A model generated the notes under the pieces. That model made no database searches and was not told the DNA's origin. It was given only the letters and a program-made list of their open reading frames with translations. A program made the position numbers and the translations under genes. Positions 1 through 6,665 of a stretch of DNA of 23,003 nucleotides are shown here, in pieces. The number at the start of each line of letters is the position of its first letter. Position 1 is the stretch's first letter. This stretch comes from an uncultured Lachnospiraceae bacterium (GTDB lineage Bacteria; Bacillota; Clostridia; Lachnospirales; Lachnospiraceae), in the NCBI GenBank assembly GCA_934432595.1, contig CAKRYR010000025.1:1-23003 (forward strand), read 5' to 3'.

Positions 1-13
1 TAGAAAAACAAGT

Positions 14-356
14 CCTACAAATTCTTGACTAAACTAAAGCTCCGCGAGATTTATACAGTACAGTACGAAATTTTACAGCATGCCAGTCCAAAGTGCACTC
101 CAACGCTATTTTAGACTGGCGTATGACTCATTTTTCGTTAAATTTCATTAATTTTGCCAGTCCAAACAAGTCCTCTGCTTATTTTTAGACTGGCATTCGA
201 GTTAAGTTTGTATATTAGTAACTATATAAGGCTATAAACTAATATTTACATATACCTTAGCTAATAATATATTAAGAATATTATCAATTTATCAAAGGTA
301 ATTACTAAAGTACGATATCTCTTGCGTAGCTTTTAGTTTAGCCTGGAATTTGTAGG
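14..356. repeat. Foldback element A (imperfect long inverted repeat)
   Basis: The outer arms are about 36 bases long. The left arm begins CCTACAAATT at 14 and the right arm ends AATTTGTAGG at 356. Inside these the pairing continues between CTAAACTAAA near 30-39 and its complement near 330-340, and between the GCT/CGC/AGA blocks at about 39-49 and 319-331. Two smaller hairpins built on GCCAGTC lie inside the fold. No reading frame with coding character was seen. The layout resembles a MITE-like or intergenic palindromic repeat. A structured RNA is the alternative. Pairing was judged by eye and no energy was computed. Confidence 0.6.
81..195 (-). repeat. Two tandem GCCAGTC hairpins inside element A
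   Basis: TGCCAGTCCAAA at 81-92 pairs with TTTAGACTGGC at 110-120. The same pair recurs with TGCCAGTCCAAA at 155-166 and TTTAGACTGGCA at 184-195. Each stem has one odd pair: C opposite A on the plus strand, which becomes a G:U wobble if the minus strand is transcribed. Finding this in both copies suggests the RNA form, if any, is read from the minus strand. Loops are 17 bases and differ in sequence. Confidence 0.6.
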
Positions 357-667
357 CTTGGGGTTCTATATATTGTAGTAAACAGATTTTAAATAAGGAT
401 TTTTATATTTAGAAACTTTTAGAATACAGGTATAAATTTTATATAGTATTCAATTTAAGTGGTATTTGCGTGCCTAAGCACTTAATGAGCACAAGCTTAT
501 AAAGCGAAGTGCGAATTTAGTACTTCTAGGCAAAGCAATGAAGCGAAAGCGTCCACTAAAATTGAATAACTATATAAAATTTTTATACCGTCACTCTAAA
601 ATCACCCTAAATAGAAAATCCTTATTCAAAATCGTCCCTAGAACAGAATGAACCAAGCCTACAAATT
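347..667. repeat. Foldback element B (long inverted repeat, about 320 bp)
   Basis: Nested complementary blocks run inward. AATTTGTAGGCTTGG at 347-361 pairs with 653-667. AATAAGGATTTT at 392-403 pairs with 615-626, and the match extends several bases each side. The block 429-462, starting GGTATAAATTTTATATAG, pairs with 553-589. TGCCTA near 471-476 pairs with TAGGCA near 527-532. The centre at about 480-520 is unpaired. The left end shares its AATTTGTAGG terminus with element A. The right end stops about 16 bases before the ribosome binding site of the PAP2 gene, so any promoter for that gene probably lies inside or upstream of this element. No coding frame seen. Confidence 0.7.
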
Positions 668-695
668 TATATTTTGTAAGGAAGGAGAGAGGAAT

Positions 696-1265
696 ATGTT
701 GTTAGGAATAGATGGAGACATTCTTTTGTGGATACAGGAGAATGTTAGGAGTGAATGGATGACTCCATTTTGGAAGGGAACTACTTGGCTTGGAAATTCC
801 GGGATGATATGGTTAGCAATAAGCTTTATATTATTATTAATTCCAAAGACTAGAAAGGTAGGAATAATGTCTCTTGTAGCATTAGGTTTATCAGGATTAT
901 TTATAAATTGTATTATAAAAAATGTAGTAGCAAGACCAAGGCCATTTACTCAGGTAGAAGGATTAACTTATTTAATAAAGAGACCAAGAGATTATTCTTT
1001 TCCGTCAGGACATACAAGTGCTTCTTTTGCAGCAGCAGTTGTTTTTGTTAGAAAAATGCCAAGGCGATATGGAATTCCATTCATGATATTGGCAGTATTG
1101 ATTGCTTTTTCACGATTATATTTAGGCGTACATTATCCAACTGATGTTTTGGCGGGAGTTATACTTGGAACGTTGATAGCTTTCTTAGCAATGTGGATAT
1201 ATAATCTCGCAGAGAAGAAAGATGTGGATAAGTTACAGAATTTAGATAGTAAAGAACAGAAATAA
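696..1265 (+). CDS. PAP2-family membrane phosphatase
   Basis: A 189-residue type 2 phosphatidic acid phosphatase, an integral membrane enzyme that removes phosphate from lipid phosphates, possibly phosphatidylglycerol phosphate or undecaprenyl pyrophosphate. The three family motifs are present: K75 followed by RP at 82-83 (KNVVARPRP), PSGH at 103-106, and SR at 139-140 with H146 and D150 (SRLYLGVHYPTD). Several hydrophobic segments are visible at about 36-50, 56-74, 126-140 and 149-170. The ATG at 696 is chosen because AAGGAAGGAGAGG lies just upstream; an in-frame ATG at 648 would put its first codons inside the foldback repeat and has no such site. The stop codon lies inside the terminator stem. 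The exact lipid substrate cannot be read from the sequence. Confidence 0.9.
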   Translation: MLLGIDGDILLWIQENVRSEWMTPFWKGTTWLGNSGMIWLAISFILLLIPKTRKVGIMSLVALGLSGLFINCIIKNVVARPRPFTQVEGLTYLIKRPRDYSFPSGHTSASFAAAVVFVRKMPRRYGIPFMILAVLIAFSRLYLGVHYPTDVLAGVILGTLIAFLAMWIYNLAEKKDVDKLQNLDSKEQK

Positions 1266-1310
1266 TAGAAATTCCAACTTTGAATTATCAAAGTTGGAAT
1301 TTCTATTATT
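1261..1310. terminator. Perfect 23-bp palindromic bidirectional terminator
   Basis: Arms at 1261-1283 and 1288-1310 are perfectly complementary around the four-base loop ATTA. It sits between two converging genes and overlaps the stop codon of the PAP2 gene. The stem core is GAAATTCCAACTTTG, flanked by A/T-rich ends that supply a U-tract in both directions. Confidence 0.85.
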
Positions 1311-1334
1311 ATATTAAATATGTTTTAGAATGTG

Positions 1335-2300
1335 TTAGTTTGCTTCTTTATTTATTAAATCATATATGACTTTGGATGTACTATTTTGATAGTGGAGACC
1401 ATCACGTGTAAAGTTACAACTATGTGTCATTAAATAATTGTATGTATCTATATATTTAACATTTACTAGGTTAGATGCCATTTTATTATTAAATGTTTCA
1501 ATTCTAGTATTTTTAAAGCCTTTATATGTTTTTTTATTTATAGGATTGACAGATACAAAGTAAACTCTTGCACCTTTATTTCTCCATTCTGATGTTTTTT
1601 GGTTAATGTAAGTAATATATTTATCTGAATTAAATAAATCATTTACACCCATTAGAATAATAACGGCTGTTCCAGTAGTAATTTGATTTTCAACATTTGG
1701 AACACCTGTTGATTTCATCCAATTAAGTCCCATAGCACTTTTACAAGACCAGACATCACTTGAATTAACAGCTAATTTCATATGAACTGTTCGACTATCT
1801 CCTATAAATATTTTCTTAGTAATTGTGATATTTTCCAATGTAGATGGTGTATTTTCTAAAATTTCAGAAGTAGTATTATTTTGATTAGTATTGTCAGTAG
1901 TTACAGTATTGTTATCAGCAGTTGTTGTACTGTTGTCAGTAGGATCTGGTGTAGAAGTAGGTTCAACAGTAGTGATTTGTGAAGTAGTTATATTTGATAA
2001 CTGAGTGTTATAGTTATATGTATCTGAAGATTCTGTTACTTCGTTACTATAGTTAACAATACTTACAGGTGCTTGATTTGTTGTAATTGTTGTACTTTTA
2101 TTTTTATTTGAAATAGTATTGTTAGCACTATTTGCTGTATCTGTATTAGTAGAATTGTTTGTATTATCTGATATAGTTGTCACTGATGCTTCCGAGATTT
2201 CATCTGCTGAAACTTTATCAATAAGATTATTTGATAAAATAAAAAAAGAAATTAGAAGTAAACATGTAAAAGAAATAATTATTTTTGCTGATTTGTTCAA
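1335..2300 (-). CDS. Secreted SGNH/GDSL-type hydrolase with Thr/Asn-rich linker
   Basis: A 321-residue exported protein. Residues 1-32 form a signal peptide with a long hydrophobic core and a likely cut near SADE. Residues 35-155 are a low-complexity Ser/Thr/Asn linker, as in wall-associated proteins. Residues 160-318 look like an SGNH hydrolase: GDSR at 167-170 supplies the nucleophile S169, GVND at 218-221 supplies N220, and DGLH at 300-303 supplies D300 and H303. Such domains remove or add acyl groups on sugars or cell-wall polymers; the substrate here is unknown. The start is TTG, with AAAGGGGCG about 8 bases upstream. It lacks an LPXTG-type anchor. A consensus-like promoter lies at 2347-2375. 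Confidence 0.8.
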   Translation of the reverse strand: MNKSAKIIISFTCLLLISFFILSNNLIDKVSADEISEASVTTISDNTNNSTNTDTANSANNTISNKNKSTTITTNQAPVSIVNYSNEVTESSDTYNYNTQLSNITTSQITTVEPTSTPDPTDNSTTTADNNTVTTDNTNQNNTTSEILENTPSTLENITITKKIFIGDSRTVHMKLAVNSSDVWSCKSAMGLNWMKSTGVPNVENQITTGTAVIILMGVNDLFNSDKYITYINQKTSEWRNKGARVYFVSVNPINKKTYKGFKNTRIETFNNKMASNLVNVKYIDTYNYLMTHSCNFTRDGLHYQNSTSKVIYDLINKEAN

Positions 2301-2346
2301 TTAAAACGCCCCTTTATACATAAAATAATCTAATATCTATAGGTAT

Positions 2347-2375
2347 ATTTTATAGCAAAAGTTAAATGTAGTCAA
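2347..2375 (-). promoter_or_regulatory. Sigma-A-type promoter of the SGNH gene
   Basis: Read on the minus strand, TTGACT (2375-2370) and TAAAAT (2352-2347) are separated by exactly 17 bases. The start codon follows about 47 bases after the -10 box. Confidence 0.65.
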
Positions 2376-2392
2376 CAAAAAGTTAAAACACA

Positions 2393-2409
2393 GGTAATAA
2401 TCTTGTAAT
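2393..2409 (-). promoter_or_regulatory. WalR-like direct repeat upstream of the SGNH promoter
   Basis: Minus-strand ATTACA-AGATT-ATTACC. On the plus strand this is GGTAAT-N5-TGTAAT, one mismatch from the published WalR/YycF box TGTWAH-N5-TGTWAH. It ends 17 bases upstream of the -35 box, a usual place for an activator. See the finding on 11-bp arrays. Confidence 0.4.
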
Positions 2410-2461
2410 ATTTTATAAAGGATTTATAATTTGATTAGAAAAGATTACAGTAAAGTACAAT

Positions 2462-2656
2462 ATAAATTTATACTATAAGTTTTATTATAATAAGTTGTTA
2501 ATTTTAGGGGCTGTGTTATTTGGAATGATAGTGTTAATTGGTGGACAGATTATTGTAGAGAGAGTATTTACCTATACTATTCCGGTAAGTATATTTATTA
2601 TTTTAGGTGGTGGAATTTACTTTTTATTTCTTCTATTAAAAGGAGAACGAGTATAA
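2462..2656 (+). pseudogene. FecCD-type iron-siderophore permease, C-terminal remnant
   Basis: The open frame reads about 64 residues and stops at 2654-2656. It matches the C-terminal end of FecCD-family ABC permeases: a hydrophobic stretch beginning KLLILGAVLFGMIVLIGG, then TIPVSIFIILGGGIYFLFLL and a short basic tail. The family is normally about 330 residues, so only the last two membrane segments remain. No ribosome binding site precedes ATG 2525, and no cognate binding protein or ATPase lies nearby. This is a decayed scrap and not expected to work. The identification is by recalled family pattern. Confidence 0.6.
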
Positions 2657-2711
2657 GGATATATGTTTGAAGATTTAAAAAATCAATTGATTGTAAAATA
2701 AAAATAAAAAT

Positions 2712-2744
2712 ATTAATAAAATATTACAAAAGTATTGTAAAAGA
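2712..2744 (+). promoter_or_regulatory. Three 11-bp direct repeats before the VWA surface-protein gene
   Basis: ATTAATAAAAT (2712-2722), ATTACAAAAGT (2723-2733) and ATTGTAAAAGA (2734-2744) follow each other without gaps. The second and third also form a perfect inverted pair, TTACAA-AAGTA-TTGTAA (2724-2740). The array overlaps the predicted -35 box. The same series opens the array at 16242. Confidence 0.5.
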
Positions 2745-2762
2745 TTAAAAAAGTGTTAAAAT
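2735..2762 (+). promoter_or_regulatory. Probable promoter of the VWA surface-protein gene
   Basis: TTGTAA (2735-2740) and TAAAAT (2757-2762) are separated by 16 bases. Transcription would start near 2769 and leave a 55-60 base leader before ATG 2827. Confidence 0.45.
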
Positions 2763-2826
2763 ATCATTATGAGTTAAGTTAATAATGTTCTAGAGAGTTA
2801 TTTATTTTATGAGGAGGAGTTAATCT

Positions 2827-4284
2827 ATGAGGAGTAAATTAAAAGTTGGAGTTAGTATGGCATTGTCATTAGCTATGGTTTTAGCTTTTTCAACATTTGC
2901 ATATGCTGGTGATGAAACAGTATCTACATCACAGGATAATATTACAGTTACTAAGTCAGCTGAGTGGACGAAAGTAGATGGTAAGAGTGTAGATGAAAAA
3001 GGTAATCCATATGTAAAGGTTTCTTTTAAAGTCGATACAACAAAGGCAAGTACAACAATTACTAATACTATTTCAAAAGGCGGAAGCACAGATGTTATGT
3101 TAGTATTAGATAAGTCAGGTAGTATGGCAAGTGGGAAAAAAATAACATTGGCAAAAGAAGCAGCAGTTGATTTTACTAAGGAATTGATGAAAATTAATAG
3201 TGAGACAGTAAGAATTGGACTTGTAACATTTGGTACAGATGCAGGTATTGATTTAGATTTAAATTCATACGATCAACATGTTATTGATAAAATAAATATG
3301 GTAAGAGCTGGTGGCGAAACAAATATACAAAAAGGTATATATTGTGCACAGACTATTTTAAAAGGTAGTCAAGCTAAGAATAAAATGATGATTGTCCTTA
3401 GCGATGGAGAGCCAGTTGGTCAAATGAAGGCAAGTGAGGCAGGTTCAGAAGTTGCAGTAGGTAATTCAAATGAAGCTAGAGCAATTAACCAAGCAACTAT
3501 GGCAACACAAGTAATACCAGGACTTAAAATTGTTACAATTGGTTATAATACTACAACCAAGACAGAGAATATATTGACTTCTATGGCTACAACAGGAGCT
3601 AATGGTAAGAAGATGTTTTATAAAGCAGATATTAAGGCTTCACAAGTAGTACAAGATTTGGCTGGTGTATTTGAACAAATTACAGAAACAGTAACAAGCT
3701 ATGTAATTGGTAATAGTTTGGTTGATACTATTCCAGCAGAGTTCAATGTAGTAGAAGGAACAGTTAAAGTTAATGATGATAAAGTAAAAGCTTCTTTAAG
3801 TGATGATAAGAAGACAGTAACTTGGAGTTGGGGAGAAAATAAACTAGAAAATAAAGTCTATGAAATGTCAGTTGTTACAACATTAGATAAGAGTAAATTT
3901 AAAGATGCTGATTTTACAAATGGAACTAAAGTATATACAAATGGTACAACAAGTGATGTGACTAAAGATTCAACTGGAAGTGCAATCTTTGGATATGGCA
4001 AAGAAGGCGTAATTAAGCTTACAAGTCCTAAATTAGCATTATCTACTAATATTTTGAAAAATGATGAGACAACTAAGGTTGAAGAAGATAAGAAGACTGA
4101 TGCTAATAAGGAAAGCGATAAGACTGCTAAGGATGAAACTAATAAGGCTGATTCTAAAGATTTAGATAATTCACCTAAGACAGGAGATGCATTTGATATG
4201 GTATTATATTCATTAGTTGGATTATGTGGATTAGCATTAACTGTTGGTTCAGGAATAGCACTTAAAAAGAAAAAAAATAGATAA
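2827..4284 (+). CDS. VWA-domain cell-wall-anchored surface protein (SPKTG motif)
   Basis: A 485-residue exported protein. Residues 1-27 are a signal peptide ending AYA. A von Willebrand factor A domain spans about residues 88-290, with a full metal-ion-dependent adhesion site: D95, S97 and S99 (DKSGS), T165 (GGETN) and D193 (LSDGEP). This suggests ligand binding or adhesion, as in pilus-tip or adhesin proteins. Residues 290-400 are a beta-rich region likely to be an Ig-like or isopeptide-type fold (inferred). A Lys/Asp/Glu-rich spacer at 415-447 leads to SPKTG at 449-453, a hydrophobic helix and a KKKKNR tail, the layout of a sortase substrate. No sortase gene is in the window. Start is supported by GAGGAGGAG just upstream. 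A terminator follows at 4348. Confidence 0.9.
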   Translation: MRSKLKVGVSMALSLAMVLAFSTFAYAGDETVSTSQDNITVTKSAEWTKVDGKSVDEKGNPYVKVSFKVDTTKASTTITNTISKGGSTDVMLVLDKSGSMASGKKITLAKEAAVDFTKELMKINSETVRIGLVTFGTDAGIDLDLNSYDQHVIDKINMVRAGGETNIQKGIYCAQTILKGSQAKNKMMIVLSDGEPVGQMKASEAGSEVAVGNSNEARAINQATMATQVIPGLKIVTIGYNTTTKTENILTSMATTGANGKKMFYKADIKASQVVQDLAGVFEQITETVTSYVIGNSLVDTIPAEFNVVEGTVKVNDDKVKASLSDDKKTVTWSWGENKLENKVYEMSVVTTLDKSKFKDADFTNGTKVYTNGTTSDVTKDSTGSAIFGYGKEGVIKLTSPKLALSTNILKNDETTKVEEDKKTDANKESDKTAKDETNKADSKDLDNSPKTGDAFDMVLYSLVGLCGLALTVGSGIALKKKKNR

Positions 4285-4347
4285 GTATAAGTTAAATAGT
4301 AAAAGTAAATTATAATGATTTTCAAGAACATAAATATAAAATAAAGG

Positions 4348-4402
4348 AAACTACCTAGTTGGTTGAACACGAATATCGTGTTATACTAATTAGGTAGTTT
4401 TT
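4348..4402 (+). terminator. Rho-independent terminator after the VWA gene
   Basis: The outer stem AAACTACCTA (4348-4357) pairs with TAGGTAGTTT (4391-4400). An inner stem AACACGA (4366-4372) pairs with TCGTGTT (4376-4382). A T-run follows at 4398-4402. Confidence 0.8.
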
Positions 4403-4534
4403 CTGTAATAAGAAATTAAGTAGTAGAGCTTATAAAGTCGATAATGGCAATGTTGAATATTATAATTTATTATTTGGAAAATTTCAGAAATATAATATCG
4501 AGATGTAAAGATTTAGAATGGAGGCTTTTGATAT

Positions 4535-5083
4535 ATGAAGATAATGGTAGCATCAGATATTCATGGTTCAGCATATTATTGCAAAAAGATGTTGGAGGCT
4601 TTTGAAAGAGAAGAAGTTGATAAATTATTATTATTAGGCGATATATTATATCACGGTCCAAGAAATGATTTACCTAAAGAATATGCACCTAAAGAAGTAA
4701 TAAATATGCTTAATAATATTAAAGATAAAATTTTATGTGTGAGAGGTAATTGTGATACTGAAGTAGACCAGATGGTTTTAGAATTCCCTATACTAGCTGA
4801 CTATTGTATTATGTATGTTGGTGGAAGAATGATATATGCAACACATGGACATGTATATAATAAAAAATCATTACCACCTATGCAAGGTGGAGATATATTG
4901 TTACATGGTCATACCCATGTGCCTGCTTGTGAGAAAATAGAAGGAACGGAAATAATGTATCTTAATTCAGGTTCAGTGTCTATACCTAAGGAAAAAAGTG
5001 AGCATGGATATATGGTAATAGAAGATGAGAATATTGTATGGAAAAATCTAGATGGAGCTAGTTATATGGAGTATGAGTTATAG
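4535..5083 (+). CDS. yfcE: YfcE-type metallophosphodiesterase
   Basis: A 182-residue cytosolic calcineurin-like phosphoesterase of the YfcE/MJ0936 group, which hydrolyses phosphodiesters using two metal ions; the physiological substrate is not settled. All metal-binding motifs are visible: D8 and H10 (DIHG), D36 (GD), N72 (GNCD), H104 and H106 (THGH), and H126 and H128 (GHTH). Length matches the family. GGAGG lies about 10 bases upstream of the ATG. TATAAT at 4491-4496 could be its -10 box, though no good -35 was seen, so it may be a single-gene unit after the 4348 terminator. Confidence 0.9.
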   Translation: MKIMVASDIHGSAYYCKKMLEAFEREEVDKLLLLGDILYHGPRNDLPKEYAPKEVINMLNNIKDKILCVRGNCDTEVDQMVLEFPILADYCIMYVGGRMIYATHGHVYNKKSLPPMQGGDILLHGHTHVPACEKIEGTEIMYLNSGSVSIPKEKSEHGYMVIEDENIVWKNLDGASYMEYEL

Positions 5084-5154
5084 TTTTTATTATATGGATT
5101 TTTGTAAAATAATATATATTTATATCGATATGGCACTTAGAATGGAGAATTAAC

Positions 5155-5538
5155 ATGAGTGTACTTATGTATTTTGCAATAATAGCACTTTTAATTGTAA
5201 TTATTAGTGTAGATTAATATTTTTTGGAGTAGCAGCAATTTGTCATATTAATATAAATGTGTGGACTTGTATTTTACTTGGTTGTATAGTGTCTCCTACG
5301 GATTCCATTGTTGCAACAGGTATATTGAATAAACTGGGAATGTCCAAAAATGTTACGTCAGTTATAGAATGTGAATCATTATTTAATGACGGTACAGGTG
5401 TGGCATTATTTCTATTTGTTAAAGGAATTGTATCTCAGAAAAGTGGAGGTGACTTTTTCTATATTATGGGAAAAGAATTATTTGGAGCTATTGCTGTAGC
5501 TATAGTTGTTTCATTTATTCTCTTTTCTTTTTTGTGTA
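5155..5538 (+). pseudogene. Na+/H+ antiporter (CPA1/NhaP-like), broken
   Basis: ATG 5155 opens a hydrophobic N-terminus of 20 residues that ends at TAA 5215. The coding trace continues in another frame from about 5217 with a typical CPA1 core: LLGCIVSPTDSIVATGILNK, then SVIECESLFNDGTGVALFLF. These match the SPTDPVA and ESLFNDG motifs of the family; the usual P after D is S here. Roughly the second to fourth membrane segments are missing, so both an internal deletion and a frameshift occurred. The 3' part is replaced at about 5539 by a repeat through which the frame runs to 5669 as a basic, non-family tail. A working antiporter is not possible. Confidence 0.8.
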
Positions 5539-5663
5539 ATAGGAAATTGCGTCGCATTTCCTATGAAATAAAACACTCCGTGAGGATGCGCAGCTCGCGG
5601 AAGGGAAATTTGAACTGCGTTCTCGCTCGCACGCGAAAGAGTCGCAAGCGACTCTTTGTTCTG
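5539..5663. repeat. GC-richer intergenic repeat, copy 1 (within antiporter remnant)
   Basis: It starts with ATAGGAAAT (5539-5547) facing ATTTCCTAT (5556-5564) around TGCGTCGC. Then come AAAACACTCCGTGAGGATG, CAGCTCGCGG, and a perfect 10-bp stem AAAGAGTCGC-AA-GCGACTCTTT (5636-5657). Its base content contrasts with the AT-rich neighbours. A shorter copy lies at 8116-8201. It ends about 40 bases before the next gene and could also act as a terminator. Confidence 0.8.
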
Positions 5664-5707
5664 TTATGATAGAAATATTGATAATAAATATTTATGGAGG
5701 AAAGACA

Positions 5708-6517
5708 ATGATAATAGACACTCATGTTCATATAGGTGGAGAAGCAGTAGGATTTACTATGAATGAAGATATGGTAATTGAGGCAATGAATAAATATGGT
5801 ATAGATTTTGCAATTGTGTCTAATGGAGATGCAGCAGAAGTAGATCATGAACAAAATGTGTTGTCAGAAAATTTACAAGTATCTCAAGAAGATGCACTTC
5901 TTAGAACAATAAAGTTTGCTAATAAGTATCCTAATAAGATAGGAGTTGCACCTTGGATAAAACCATTAACAGAAGGATATACAAAAGAATTTGAGAAGAT
6001 GGTGAATGAGAATAAAGATATAATATTTGCAATAAAAATTCATCCATTTCATTCTAATATATCACCTATAGATGATAGGGTTTTACCATACATTGAATTA
6101 GCAGAAAAACTAAATGTTCCAGTAGTCTCACATACTGGCAATAGTGAAGTGGATTCACCTAAAAACCTTTATAATGCTGCTAAGTTATTTCCAAAGGTAA
6201 AGTTTGTAATGGTTCATATGGGGCTTGGAACGGATAATAAAAAAGCACTTGAATTGCTTGGAAAAGCTGATAATTTATACGGCGATACAGCATGGGTACC
6301 TATGAGTACAACTTTAGAAGCTATTAAATTATATGGAAGTAAAAAGATGATATTTGGCAGTGATATGCCTATAGATGGAGTAGATACTTATCTATGTAAT
6401 CCTAGGGGAGAACGTTCATTGTATCAGGATTATTTTAATGAGTTGCCAAAGTTGATTACTAGGGAAGAGTATGATGATTTAATGTATAGAAATGCAATGA
6501 GGGTATTTGGAATATAA
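5708..6517 (+). CDS. Amidohydrolase-2 family metal-dependent hydrolase
   Basis: A 269-residue TIM-barrel hydrolase or decarboxylase of the amidohydrolase_2 family. Visible metal or catalytic residues are H6 and H8 (DTHVH), K110 and H112 (IKIHPFH), H142 (SHTGN), H170 (VHMG) and D219 (FGSDMP). The substrate cannot be told; relatives act on aromatic acids or are uncharacterised. The ATG at 5708 has TGGAGGAAAG just upstream. A longer frame from 5666 starts inside the repeat tail and is rejected. The upstream neighbour is the antiporter remnant, so the promoter may come from the repeat or from readthrough. Confidence 0.85.
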   Translation: MIIDTHVHIGGEAVGFTMNEDMVIEAMNKYGIDFAIVSNGDAAEVDHEQNVLSENLQVSQEDALLRTIKFANKYPNKIGVAPWIKPLTEGYTKEFEKMVNENKDIIFAIKIHPFHSNISPIDDRVLPYIELAEKLNVPVVSHTGNSEVDSPKNLYNAAKLFPKVKFVMVHMGLGTDNKKALELLGKADNLYGDTAWVPMSTTLEAIKLYGSKKMIFGSDMPIDGVDTYLCNPRGERSLYQDYFNELPKLITREEYDDLMYRNAMRVFGI

Positions 6518-6665
6518 ATATATTTTTGATATTAGGCACTAATGAAAGGATTATACAAATAGCATATTCAGAAATTATCCATATATGACGAATAACTACT
6601 GAGGAGTGTTAAATTACGTATTGTAAATATGGAGAAATACTAATCAATAGGAAAGAGGGACTGTT

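Noticed and set aside
648..695. N-terminal extension of the PAP2 protein from ATG 648
   Set aside because: The extra codons lie in the foldback repeat arm and the best ribosome binding site is directly before ATG 696.
1..695. tRNA or rRNA gene in the long non-coding start
   Set aside because: The strong stems do not form a cloverleaf and no TTCRANT-type or rRNA signature was seen; the pairing is explained by the foldback elements.
3858..4370. 170-codon minus-strand frame under the VWA gene
   Set aside because: It mirrors the anchor and spacer region of a well supported gene and has no recognisable domain or ribosome binding site.
5541..5669. C-terminal tail of the antiporter frame
   Set aside because: The basic tail is translated from a repeat that also occurs outside genes, so it is not part of the protein family.
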